Of a stretch of DNA of 64,000 nt, positions 1 to 9,127 are shown piece by piece. Position 1 is the stretch's first letter, and each line of letters begins with the position of its first letter. The notes below the pieces were generated by a model. The model was not told the origin of the DNA. It was given only the letters and a program-made list of their open reading frames with translations, and did no database searches. A program made the translations under genes and the position numbers. Source of the stretch: Arcticimaribacter sp965277835 (lineage in GTDB: Bacteria; Bacteroidota; Bacteroidia; Flavobacteriales; Flavobacteriaceae); NCBI GenBank assembly GCA_965277835.1, contig OZ255841.1, forward strand, positions 806,001-870,000, given 5' to 3'.

Positions 1-215
1 CCTACTACTGAAGTTAAAGTCGATAATCCATTTATATTAGTAAAAGTTGTACTAACAACATTTAAATACCCTCCTATTGAAGTTAAATTAGACAAGGTAT
101 TTAAGTTAGTAATTGAAGACCCAGTTATAGTAAGCGACCCTGTAATACTTGTATATCCTACAAAATTATCTACTTCTTGTTGCGTACTTAAAACTATACT
201 ACCTTGATAAACGTT
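1..215 (-). repeat. Leucine-rich repeat block C (partial)
   Basis: Starts with the lead-in QQEVDNFVGYTSITGSLTI and contains TNLNTLSNLTSIGGYLNVV and TNINGLSTLTSVV before the window ends. Confidence 0.7.
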
Positions 216-3200
216 ACTTCTTGTATTAAAACTTCTTATTGTACTACTAGCAACTCCGCCGTTGGTGTCTTTTGCTACTACTTGCCAGTAGTAGGTTGTC
301 CCTGAGCTTAACGAACTTGCATTATATAGCGTTGTCGCAACATTACGTTGTGCTACTGTTGTTGGTGGGTTTGTATTCCCTAAAAGCACATCATAGGTTA
401 CTGCACCTCCATTGGGGTCGGTACTGGCAGTCCAAGCCAAAGCAGCTGTGTTAGTGGTAGTAAGCGTTGTACCATCTGCAGGAGTGCTAAGACTAGGTGC
501 TGTTAAAGAAGACATACAAGTAAGAATACTTCTTATTTGTGCTTGAGTAGGATTATACGCATTACCTGTTACTCTATAACTAGTATTTATAAGTGCAGTA
601 CGAAGACCACAAAAATCTGTGAGTTTTGTGTTATTGTCAATAGTTAAATAACCTAATGAAGTTATACTAGATAAGCCATTTAAATTGGTAAGTGCATTAT
701 TAACTTGTACAACAAGTACTCGCAATGAAGTCAAACTACTAGATAAGCCGTTTAAACTGGTAAGAGCGTTATTACTAGATATATTAATATATCCTAATGA
801 AGTTATATTAGATAAGCCATTTAAACTAGTAAGGGCGTTATTATATCCGATATAAAATGTGTCTTCAACTAAAGTTATATTTGACAATCCATTTAAGTTG
901 GTAAGAATTGTATTGTTTCTAATATCGATATATCTTACTGAAGTTAAACTAGACAATGCATCTATATTAGCAATTGTAGTTCCACTTATTGCCAAATTTC
1001 CTGTGATTCTCGTATAGCCCTTTGCTCCGAAGTCATCTACTTCTTGTTGTGTAGTTAAAGTTACATTACCCGTATAAACATTATTTCTTGTAATAAAATT
1101 CCTTATCGTACTACTCGCAACTCCACCTCTACTGTCTTTTGCTACTACTTGCCAGTAGTAGGTTGTCCCTGAGCTTAACGAACTTGCATTATATAGTGTT
1201 GTTGCAACATTAGGTTGTGCTACTGTTGTTGGCGGGCTTGTATTCCCTAAAAGCACATCATAAGTTACTGTATCTCCATCGGGGTCGGTGCTGGCAGTCC
1301 AAGCCAAAGCAGCTGTGTTTGAAGTAGTAAGCGTTGTGCCATTTGCAGGAGTGCTAAGGCTAGGTACAGTTGGAGGACGGTTTTGGCTTATAGTTCTAGT
1401 AGTCGTAAAACTTCTTATTGTACTACTCGCAACTCCGCCTCTACTGTCTTTTGCTACTACTTGCCAGTAGTAGGTTGTATTTGAGCTTAACGAACTTGCA
1501 TTATATAGTGTTGTTGCAACATTAGGTTGTGCTACTGTTGTTGGTGGGTTTGTTGTTCCTAAAAACACATCGTAGGTTACCCCACCTCCATTGGGGTCGG
1601 TGCTGGCAGTCCAAGCCAAAGCAGCTGTGTTAGTGGTAGTAAGTGTTGTGCCATTTGCAGGAGTGCTAAGACTAGGCACTGTTGGGGGTTGATTTCCAGA
1701 CGAGCTACAAGTCATACTACTTTGTATTTGTATTTGACTGGGGTTGTATGCATTAGCATATACGCCATAGTTTGAAAAAGTCTTCCCTATTAATACAGTA
1801 CGAAGACTACAAAAGTCTGCAAGTATTGCATTACGATTGATAAATAATGTTGGCCCTAATGAAGTTATACTAGATAAGCCGTTTAAACTGGCAAGAGCAT
1901 TATTATTAGTTATAGAAAGATATTCACTAACTGAAGTTAAATTAGATAAACCATTTAAACTGGTAAGGGCGTTATTATTCCGTACAATAATTGTTGGTAC
2001 TGAAGTTAAACCAAATAAGCCATCTAAATTAACTAAAGCATTATTAAATCCAACCAATAAATATTCCCCAATCGAAGTCAAACTAGATAAGCCATCTAAA
2101 TTAGCTAAAACATTATTATATGCAACCCATAAATATCCTCCAATTGAAGTCAAACTAGATAAGCCATCTAAATTTGCTAAGACATCATTATTATGCCCTA
2201 TCCGTAAATATCCTCCAACCGAAGTTAAGGTCGATAGTGCATCAATGTTAGTTATTGAAGTTCCATTTATTGTTAAGCTTCCTGTGATTTCCATATAGTT
2301 TTTTGCTCCAAAGTCATCTACTTCTTGCTGTGTGGTTAAAGTTACATTACCCGTGTAAACGTTACTTGTAGGAGATGGTGGTGTATTTGCCGCTACAATA
2401 AAACTACTTATAGCACTAGTGGTTACTGCGCCCTTACTGTCAACCGCCTCTACTTGCCAATAATAAGTCGTGTTTACTGTTAATTGATTGTCATCTATCG
2501 GGTAAGTATTAAAGGTTCTGCCTTTTACTATATTAGCCCTAGGTGGGTTATTTTTGCCCCAATACACGTTATATGTAATAGCATCGTTTTCAGGGTCGGT
2601 ACTTCTATTCCATAGAAGTTTTACCGACGATATTTCTGCACTTCCCCCTTGTGTTGGAGAAGCAAGAACAGGTACAGAAGGCGGGTTATTTGCCTCACTA
2701 GTCGTAAAGCTCCGCACTTCACTATAAACAGTGTCTCCTGCCGTATCCGTAGCCCCTATTCTCCAGTAATAGGTGGTTTTTTCTACTAACATACCTGTAG
2801 TGAAATTTGTAGTTGTAGTAGTGCTTACAATACTACCTGCGTCTTTTGTAGTTCCTAAATATATACCATAGGTAATTGCATCTCCATCGGGGTCGGTAGA
2901 GGCTTCCCACGACAAGTTAAGCGATAGCGATGCCGTGATTGTAGCTCCATTATCTGGCGCGCTAAGTTTTGGAACACTTGGAGGTTTGTTTGGAAGAATA
3001 ATTGCGTTTACTTTAATAATCCCTACTACAGTCATCGAAGTAGAACTACTTTGTACCCTTATGATATAATTGTATGTTCCCGAAGCATTTGTGGTAGGGA
3101 TACCGCTAACCTTAGCTTGATTGTTACTAAAACTCATTTTAACACCTTCAGGTAAATTAACCGCTGTGGCGGTTAATGGATCTGTACAGCTTGTGTCAAA

Positions 3201-3707
3201 AGAATATGTTACCATATCAATAGGAGTGTTTTGATCTTTGGCTTGTTCTTGAGGCCCTTCAGTTAATAAAGGTGTGATTTTACAATTCCCATTGTTCTTA
3301 AGCGTATCAGGGTCTTGGCTTTCATCATAGGTTTTATCTCTATCGCCCTCTCCTGTCGTGGGTGCATTACAATCCGAAGACTCAAATGTAAAACTAATGT
3401 AACTGTTTGTAATGGTCAGTTTTGTTAAAGAGCCATAGTTTTTATTATTTGTCGTCAAAAATATATTAACCAAAGTATTATCTACTTTCTGTGGATTGAA
3501 AGTCCCATTGATTTTAAGTGAATTTGCGAAAATGATTGTAAATGTGCCATCGGTTCTAAGTATTAACTCCGACATTAAGCATTGTAATTGACCCTTAGCG
3601 TGTTTCGCCGAAACCTCTCCATTAAGCCCTCTTATTTTCCATCTCCCTATCGCTCTAAACTCGCTCCCTAAAGCATTTCCAGGGTTTGTTTTAATGATGT
3701 CGGGGCA
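1..3707 (-). CDS. Large FN3/leucine-rich-repeat surface protein, main part (partial, frameshifted from its N-terminus)
   Basis: The minus strand reads open in one frame from about 3707 to the left edge, where the gene continues outside the window. Order from the N-terminal side: a region containing GNALGSEFRAIGRWKI (about 3690-3290), an Ig-like segment (about 3280-3000), FN3 modules at about 2985-2700 and 2693-2365, a leucine-rich block with a Cys-containing cap (about 2370-1715), two FN3 modules (about 1683-1407 and 1371-1097), a second leucine-rich block plus cap (about 1080-520), another FN3 (503-230), and the start of a third leucine-rich block. FN3 modules carry the TYYWQV and STDP signatures. 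Leucine-rich units look like NALTSLNGLSSLTSIG, resembling receptor-L or BspA-type repeats. There is no good start for this frame near 3707; the first ATG is at 3575. It almost certainly continues the lipoprotein reading frame at 3691-4263 through a frameshift at the C4 run (plus strand 3702-3705). Role: probably a cell-surface adhesion or binding protein, by inference only. Confidence 0.8.
230..503 (-). repeat. FN3-encoding DNA repeat, copy 3
   Basis: Third member of the near-identical FN3 set, separated from copy 2 by a leucine-rich block. Two more FN3 modules at about 2693-2365 and 2985-2700 are clearly diverged at DNA level. Confidence 0.8.
520..1080 (-). repeat. Leucine-rich repeat block B with cap
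   Basis: Same plan as block A: lead-in VDDFGAKGY, units such as NALTSLNGLSNITSLGYI, and a terminal cap TDFCGLRTALIN...ILTCMSS. The lead-in, units and cap recur together, so the FN3-LRR-cap module was duplicated as a whole. Confidence 0.75.
1097..1371 (-). repeat. FN3-encoding DNA repeat, copy 2
   Basis: Second member of the near-identical FN3 set, directly following copy 1 in the protein with only a short linker between them, so these two FN3 modules are in tandem. Confidence 0.8.
1407..1683 (-). repeat. FN3-encoding DNA repeat, copy 1 (N-terminal-most of the near-identical set)
   Basis: About 275 bp encoding one fibronectin-III module. By eye it is nearly identical at DNA level to the copies at 1097-1371 and 230-503. 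Shared stretches include ttgctactacttgccagtag and gaacttgcattatatag. Confidence 0.8.
1715..2370 (-). repeat. Leucine-rich repeat block A with cap
   Basis: Begins with a QQEVDDFGAKNY-type lead-in, then about eight units of roughly 23 residues of the form NALxNLDGLSSLTSIGxYLxI. It ends with a cap (LADFCSLRTVLIG, later a second Cys in SSMTCSSG) at about 1835-1715. Confidence 0.75.
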
Positions 3708-4263
3708 TTATTCTCTCTTCAAAAGTAGCCGTTACTACCTTAGATTCGTTCATAGTCACATCAGTCTGCTTATTTGTAGAAATAGCTGCACCCGACCAAC
3801 TATAAAATATCCATCCGTCTTCTGCAACAGCATCTAAGCGTACGGAGCTACCTTCAGTATATTCGTCGGTAGTCTCAGTAACACTGCCACTAGCTTTATT
3901 AGATACATTTGTTATTTTCTGCGATACTTTTCCTTTTCCTACAACATTGATTTTTAAAGCGTGTTTTGCTCGAACAAAAGTAGCTTTAACATTAGTGTTT
4001 TCTGTTACCTTTATAGTTAAAGGATTAGAATTTGTTTGCGCAACAGCTATTCCTTCCCAGCCTGCAAATTGAAATCCATCTTTAGGTGTTGCCGTAACAG
4101 TAACTTCTTTACCAAACTCATAGGTGCCTCCAGTAGTAGAAACATCACCCCCTTCTTGAGTACTAACAACAACTTCGAATTTAGCAGCGACAGGTTCTTC
4201 TGTTGTGTTTTTAGTACATGAAAACATTAAAAGAAACAAAGATAAAACGATAACTTTTCTCAT
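3691..4263 (-). CDS. N-terminal fragment of the surface lipoprotein (two InlB-type repeats)
   Basis: 190 residues. The N-terminus (MRKVIVLSLFLLMFSC) is a lipoprotein signal with the lipobox Cys at residue 16. Two repeats of the divergent InlB B-repeat type follow (roughly residues 30-95 and 100-180), each with a GG.V...G.Y..G..V.L.A....GW.F..W.G pattern and ending in a V.ATF motif. The frame ends abruptly with IMPRHH. Dropping one C from the CCCC run (plus strand 3702-3705) joins it directly to the downstream frame as ...ERIMPDIIKTNPG. The original protein was therefore probably one continuous surface lipoprotein. Either it is a pseudogene or phase-off allele, or the run is a sequencing error. 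A TAAGTTTG box lies at 4269-4276, very close to the ATG, so its promoter role is doubtful. Confidence 0.8.
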   Translation of the reverse strand: MRKVIVLSLFLLMFSCTKNTTEEPVAAKFEVVVSTQEGGDVSTTGGTYEFGKEVTVTATPKDGFQFAGWEGIAVAQTNSNPLTIKVTENTNVKATFVRAKHALKINVVGKGKVSQKITNVSNKASGSVTETTDEYTEGSSVRLDAVAEDGWIFYSWSGAAISTNKQTDVTMNESKVVTATFEERIMPRHH

Positions 4264-4568
4264 TAAGACAAACTTAAATTACTATTATTTATTATTAATA
4301 CAACTTCATTTTCAGCTACAGAACATTATCCCATTTTGCAATAACATATTCACTGTACTAAAAATAAAGGTGCACGCGAATTTAACGAAATTTTAATGTT
4401 TATACATCTAGTTTCTGTGGAAACTTAGCGTAGGTTCAAGTTACAAATCAAACACCCCTCTTAAACTCAATATACTTTTGGTTCTGAATCAGAAAATAAA
4501 AAAAGTGTAAGTTTATCCAACTGAACTAAATACATTTGTATTTTTATAATAATAAAATTGAAATAAAG
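4264..4568. other. Divergent intergenic region
   Basis: About 305 bp between the surface lipoprotein (minus) and lpd (plus). It is AT-rich. A TACATTTG box at 4531-4538 fits the Bacteroidota -7 consensus for lpd, but no good TTTG -33 element was found. A small GTTTC/GAAAC inverted repeat lies near 4410-4423. No RNA gene or small ORF could be supported. Confidence 0.5.
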
Positions 4569-5969
4569 ATGGATAAATTTGATGTCGCAGTAATTGGTTC
4601 TGGTCCTGGAGGATATGTTGCTGCCATTCGGTGTGCCCAACTGGGTATGAAAACAGCTATAATTGAAAAATATAATGTGCTTGGTGGTACTTGCCTAAAT
4701 GTAGGGTGTATCCCTTCAAAATCACTTTTAGATTCTTCTCACCATTTTGAAGATGCTGTAAAACATTTTGATGCACATGGTATTGAAATCCCTGGTGAAA
4801 TTAAAGTGAATTTTAAAAAGATGATTGAACGCAAACGTTCTGTTGTTGAGCAAACTACAAAAGGTATTGATTTTTTGATGAGCAAAAATAAAATTACGGT
4901 ATTTAATGGGCTTGGGAGTTTTGTAGATGCTACCCATATCGAAATTAAAGGCGATAAAACACAAGCCATTGAAGCAACAAATAGTATTATTGCAACAGGT
5001 TCTAAACCAGGATCTTTACCTTTTATCACTATAGATAAAGAACGTATCATCACTTCTACTGAAGCTCTTGAGCTAAAAGAAATCCCTAAACACTTAATCG
5101 TAATTGGCGGAGGGGTTATTGGTTTAGAGTTAGGGCAAGTATATAAACGTTTAGGGTCCGAGGTTTCCGTAATCGAATATGCAGACAGAATTACGCCTAT
5201 TATGGATAGTGCCTGTTCTAAAGAGTTAACCAAAGTGCTAAAGAAACAAGGTATTAAATTTTATCTGTCGCATGGTGTTAACAAAGTAGAACGTTCTAAA
5301 AATGTAGTAAAAGTAACAGCAACGGATAAAAAAGGAGCTGAGGTCTCTTTTGAAGGAGACTATTGTTTAGTATCTGTAGGTAGAAAACCTTATACAGACG
5401 GACTCAATGCAAATGCAGCAGGAGTGCAATTAACCGAACGCGGGCAAATAGAAGTGAATAATCATTTGCAAACTACCGCCCCTAATATTTATGCAATTGG
5501 CGATGTAGTACGTGGTGCTATGCTGGCGCACAAAGCAGAAGAAGAAGGAGTTCTTGTAGCCGAGTTTTTGGCAGGACAAAAACCACATATAGACTATAAT
5601 TTAATTCCAAGTGTAGTTTATACATGGCCAGAAGTAGCTGCTGTAGGAAAAACAGAAGAACAGCTTAAAGAAGCAGGGGTTAACTATAAAAGCGGTCAAT
5701 TCCCTATGCGGGCACTAGGTCGTGCTAGAGCAAGTATGGATACCGATGGCTTTGTAAAAATTCTTGCAGACGCATCTACAGACGAAGTTTTGGGTGTACA
5801 TATGGTAGGCGCACGCGTAGCCGACCTCATCGCCGAAGCCGTAACCGCAATGGAATTTAGAGCCTCTGCAGAAGACATAGCCCGTATGAGCCATGCACAC
5901 CCTACTTATGCCGAAGCAGTAAAAGAAGCAGCTCTTACCGCAACAGAAAACCGACCTCTTCATATGTAA
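4569..5969 (+). CDS. lpd: Dihydrolipoyl dehydrogenase (E3)
   Basis: 466 residues. Flavin disulfide reductase that reoxidises dihydrolipoamide in the 2-oxo acid dehydrogenase complexes and the glycine cleavage system, passing electrons through FAD to NAD+. Seen: the FAD dinucleotide motif GSGPGG at residues 10-15; the redox-active disulfide Cys42/Cys47 in GGTCLNVGCIPSKSLL; a second Rossmann motif in IVIGGGVIGLELG for NAD+; the FAD site YAIGDV; and the C-terminal HAHPTYAEAVKEA with the catalytic His-Glu pair. Length is normal for the family. The reading frame extends upstream to a TTG at 4536, but that falls inside the probable -7 box (TACATTTG, 4531-4538), so ATG 4569 is chosen. It is not next to other E1/E2 genes. 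Confidence 0.95.
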   Translation: MDKFDVAVIGSGPGGYVAAIRCAQLGMKTAIIEKYNVLGGTCLNVGCIPSKSLLDSSHHFEDAVKHFDAHGIEIPGEIKVNFKKMIERKRSVVEQTTKGIDFLMSKNKITVFNGLGSFVDATHIEIKGDKTQAIEATNSIIATGSKPGSLPFITIDKERIITSTEALELKEIPKHLIVIGGGVIGLELGQVYKRLGSEVSVIEYADRITPIMDSACSKELTKVLKKQGIKFYLSHGVNKVERSKNVVKVTATDKKGAEVSFEGDYCLVSVGRKPYTDGLNANAAGVQLTERGQIEVNNHLQTTAPNIYAIGDVVRGAMLAHKAEEEGVLVAEFLAGQKPHIDYNLIPSVVYTWPEVAAVGKTEEQLKEAGVNYKSGQFPMRALGRARASMDTDGFVKILADASTDEVLGVHMVGARVADLIAEAVTAMEFRASAEDIARMSHAHPTYAEAVKEAALTATENRPLHM

Positions 5970-6019
5970 AAAAATATGGGGTTATCCGTTCTCAAAAAAC
6001 TATTTCTAAAGTTCTGATA

Positions 6020-7114
6020 ATGAAACCACTACTATTAATTTTATTGAGCTTATTATATTCTTCTTGTGATAATTGTAAAAATAAAGGCGAAAGCGATAAT
6101 ATAATTAAAATTAAAGAGCAAGGTAGTTTTACTATTGGAGGAAAAGTGGCAAAAAGCCCTGGTGTATTTAATCCTATTGATCACGGTTTTTTTAATCCAA
6201 ATAATCAAAGTACTGAAGGTCAAACACTACACGGAGACCATGCTACAGTTTTTTATCAAATACCCTCTGAAACAAGGAATCTCCCACTAGTATTTTGGCA
6301 CGGCTACGGTCAATCTATGCGTACTTGGCAAACAACTCCTGATGGTAGAAAAGGTTTTCAATCTATATTCTTAGAAAAGAAATATTCTATTTATTTGATT
6401 GACCAACCAAGGCGAGGGCAATCTGGTAGAAGCACAGAACCTACAGCCATTAAGGCAAATACAGATGACCAACTTTGGTTTGGAATTTTTAGACTTGGAG
6501 TAAATAATACGTTTTATCCTAACGTTCAATTCTCAAAGAAGCCAGAAGCTTTAAATCAATTCTTCCGACAAATAACACCTGATACTGGTCCTCTTGATAT
6601 AAACTTGAATATTAAAACAGTATCGAAACTATTTAACAAAATTGGGCAAGGTATTTTGGTAACACACTCTCATAGTGGAGGGCAAGGCTGGTTAACAGCA
6701 CTTCAAAATAAAAACATTAAAGCCATAGTGAGTTATGAACCTGGGAGTAACTTTGTTTTTCCTGAAAATGAAGTTCCCGATTCAATTCCGTACTTAGGTG
6801 GAACACTATCTGCAAGAGGCGTTCCGTTAGAAGCTTTTAAAAATTTAACTGAAATACCTATAATTATTTATTATGGTGATTACATCCCAAAAGAAAAAGT
6901 ACTAGACAATCCAGGTCAAGAACAATGGCGAGCTGCTTTAATGATGGCAAAAAAATGGGTAGCCATTATCAATAAATACGGAGGTGATGCAACTCTTGTA
7001 CATTTACCCGAAAAAGGAATAAAAGGCAACACACATTTTCCTATGTCAGATTTAAATAATCAAAAAATAGCAGATTTGATGTATCAATGGTTAAAAACCA
7101 AAAACTTAAACTAA
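6020..7114 (+). CDS. Alpha/beta hydrolase lipoprotein
   Basis: 364 residues. The N-terminus (MKPLLLILLSLLYSSC) is a lipoprotein signal with lipobox Cys16. The body has an alpha/beta-hydrolase fold: the HGYGQS segment (oxyanion region) after strand b3, LIDQPRRGQSG, the nucleophile elbow HSHSGG with Ser219, and a late His in GNTHFPMSD near residue 346. It is probably an esterase-like enzyme anchored in the periplasm or outer membrane; the substrate cannot be read from sequence. Its stop codon TAA overlaps the ATG of the next lipoprotein gene (TAATG at 7112), so the two are translationally coupled and probably work together. Confidence 0.8.
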   Translation: MKPLLLILLSLLYSSCDNCKNKGESDNIIKIKEQGSFTIGGKVAKSPGVFNPIDHGFFNPNNQSTEGQTLHGDHATVFYQIPSETRNLPLVFWHGYGQSMRTWQTTPDGRKGFQSIFLEKKYSIYLIDQPRRGQSGRSTEPTAIKANTDDQLWFGIFRLGVNNTFYPNVQFSKKPEALNQFFRQITPDTGPLDINLNIKTVSKLFNKIGQGILVTHSHSGGQGWLTALQNKNIKAIVSYEPGSNFVFPENEVPDSIPYLGGTLSARGVPLEAFKNLTEIPIIIYYGDYIPKEKVLDNPGQEQWRAALMMAKKWVAIINKYGGDATLVHLPEKGIKGNTHFPMSDLNNQKIADLMYQWLKTKNLN

Positions 7115-7926
7115 TGAAATTTAATTTTTTAACTATCACAATATTGAGTGCTTTACTCTTCTCTTGCAAGAGTAAAAATCAATCTAATAAACAAGAAATA
7201 AATCAATTAAAATTTCAAAATAAAGGACACGAGCTAGTTTATGATATGACTCAGAAAATTGGGAACTATGCAACACTAAGAAAGAAAAAAGATGTGGTTT
7301 ATACCTACACTTATGTAGCATCTAATGGGAAAACCGATATTTCTATAGAGAAATATATTTTCGATGGGGAGCTGTCTTATGGAAGATACGAAACACACGA
7401 ACGAACACTTGCAAATTTTGAAAAAACTATTGAACAAGGATATGACGGCAATAAATATTGGTTAAAACATAATGGAGAAATTATAAACGATTCTATTGCT
7501 CTAAAAAGAGTTGCGTTTAACAGACCAACTAATTTTTATTGGTTTACTATGTTTCAGAAGATGCTAGACCCAGGTTTGAAATACGAATATATTGGCGAGA
7601 AAACAATAGATAATCAAGAATATGACATTGTAAAAGTTACCTTCACTGCAGTAGATAAACCTACTGACATTTACCAGCTTTATATTAATAAGAAAACAAA
7701 ACTAGTAGATCAATTTCTCTTTACTGTAGCCGATTTTGGTAGAATGGAAATACCAAACTTAATGCAAATAAAATATGAAGAAGTAGATGGAATTTTGCTT
7801 CCAACAACACGTCAATATAAAAGGTCAACTTGGGATGCTCATATAAGCGATGATCCTTGGGTAACGGTAAAATGGACAGACATAAAATTTAACAATGGCA
7901 TAGATAAAAAGGATTTTATGGAATAA
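7114..7926 (+). CDS. Lipoprotein of the DUF6503/LolA-like type
   Basis: 270 residues. Signal peptide and lipobox are visible in MKFNFLTITILSALLFSC (Cys18). The rest looks like a half beta-barrel (LolA/LolB-like) lipoprotein common in flavobacteria: YTYTYVASNGKTDISIEKYIF, GYDGNKYWLKHNG and QYDIVKVTF-like strands alternate. The start at 7114 is preferred over an in-frame upstream start at 7087, because it gives a clean signal peptide and overlaps the preceding stop by one base. No catalytic motif is visible. The family assignment is by general resemblance and is tentative; the coupling to the upstream hydrolase is solid. Confidence 0.65.
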   Translation: MKFNFLTITILSALLFSCKSKNQSNKQEINQLKFQNKGHELVYDMTQKIGNYATLRKKKDVVYTYTYVASNGKTDISIEKYIFDGELSYGRYETHERTLANFEKTIEQGYDGNKYWLKHNGEIINDSIALKRVAFNRPTNFYWFTMFQKMLDPGLKYEYIGEKTIDNQEYDIVKVTFTAVDKPTDIYQLYINKKTKLVDQFLFTVADFGRMEIPNLMQIKYEEVDGILLPTTRQYKRSTWDAHISDDPWVTVKWTDIKFNNGIDKKDFME

Positions 7927-7994
7927 AATAGTTTTTACTGTAATTTGTTATTCTAACATAAAATATTTTGAAGAAATTAAATACTATTTCGCGT

Positions 7995-9074
7995 CTAATC
8001 TCTTACACTCAGCTTCTCTTTAACTGCCAAAAACACTTTACTCCTATATTTATGAATAAGCAATGTTATCAAAAGAGATAGTAGTATAAATATTAGGGCT
8101 CCGAAAACAGTTTCTATAGGTGTCCACGAGTGTTTATAATATTTATAAACCCCTATACCAAAAAGGCTACCATAAAAAATAAAATAATGGACTATATATA
8201 TGGTCAAGGTTTTTTGTCCAATCCAAACCCAAAATTGCTTTGAGAAAAAAGTATTTAAGGTCATAAAGAAAGATATTAATACCAGTACGTCTCCCAATCG
8301 AATAAACAAGAAATTATTATACGCTACTTGCCTAAAAATTGTCCACCCAGTTTGGTCATAAATCCAAATAAAAAAAGGAGAGGATTTAAAAATCAATAGC
8401 ATCCCTAATATAGCAAAGCCAATATTCTTATATTTTAAGTTATGCGATTTGCCTCCAAAGACATAAGCTATAAATGCCCCTATACATACATATCCAATCC
8501 AAGGAAATAAATAAAAAACGCCTCCATTCGCTTTTGTCAAATATGCTGCCAAAAATATTGGGAGTTCCTCAAAAACAAGCTTTGCATAGAGAGGGTCTAG
8601 AATGAAAATAGTAACTCCAATTACTAGAAAAATTATTCCTAAACCTAATTTCAAATAATGGCATAACGAGTATATACCTACTATAAAAATTAACCCTAAC
8701 CCAATAATTTGTAATACATCGGGTTTTAAAAAAGAAGTGTTGAGTTCTCCATAAAAAAGTGATGGAAGATTTAGTCGTAACAAATACCCCCATGCAATGA
8801 GTTCTGCTCCTCGTTTTAATCCTTTTTTTATTCTTGGGTTTTTCATCCCCTGAGTTGGATTTTTAAGAAGCAGAAAAGTGACTACCCAGCCAGTAACCGT
8901 AAAAAAAACAGGAGCCGTAAAACCTCTACAATACAACCAAAACGTATAAAGTGAACTTTCAGAGTTTTTATATACCGAGTCTAACACTCCGCTAACAAAG
9001 TGTCCTTGCAACATCATAAGTATAGCAAAGGTGCGAAGTGCATCTAAAAAGTATATTCTCTGAGTTTCTTTCAT
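7995..9074 (-). CDS. Heparan-alpha-glucosaminide N-acetyltransferase-like membrane protein (DUF1624)
   Basis: About 359 residues with roughly ten hydrophobic segments. The N-terminus RIYFLDALRTFAILMMLQGHF and the DVLQIIGLGLIFIVG segment resemble the DUF1624 family, in which an acyl group is moved across the membrane onto an acceptor. The conserved His in LQGHF is visible. A GTG 18 bases upstream (9092) is in frame, but ATG 9074 gives the usual family N-terminus. The gene follows clpB on the same strand after about 50 bases. The acceptor is unknown; a membrane acyltransferase acting on a surface glycan is the simplest guess. Confidence 0.7.
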   Translation of the reverse strand: MKETQRIYFLDALRTFAILMMLQGHFVSGVLDSVYKNSESSLYTFWLYCRGFTAPVFFTVTGWVVTFLLLKNPTQGMKNPRIKKGLKRGAELIAWGYLLRLNLPSLFYGELNTSFLKPDVLQIIGLGLIFIVGIYSLCHYLKLGLGIIFLVIGVTIFILDPLYAKLVFEELPIFLAAYLTKANGGVFYLFPWIGYVCIGAFIAYVFGGKSHNLKYKNIGFAILGMLLIFKSSPFFIWIYDQTGWTIFRQVAYNNFLFIRLGDVLVLISFFMTLNTFFSKQFWVWIGQKTLTIYIVHYFIFYGSLFGIGVYKYYKHSWTPIETVFGALIFILLSLLITLLIHKYRSKVFLAVKEKLSVRD

Positions 9075-9127
9075 AGAGTTTTTAACTCCCACAAAAGAAA
9101 TGAAATCAGTTATTACATCCTAATATG

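Noticed and set aside
1837..2298. 153-residue plus-strand ORF with internal repeats
   Set aside because: It is the antisense shadow of the leucine-rich block A of the minus-strand surface protein; its repeats mirror the real ones and it has no own start context.
4410..4423. Small GTTTC/GAAAC hairpin in the divergent region
   Set aside because: Five-base arms in AT-rich sequence, no T run, and not near a stop; not distinguishable from chance.
4536..4568. N-terminal extension of dihydrolipoyl dehydrogenase from a TTG
   Set aside because: It would start inside the likely -7 box TACATTTG and adds residues without family match; ATG 4569 gives the standard N-terminus.
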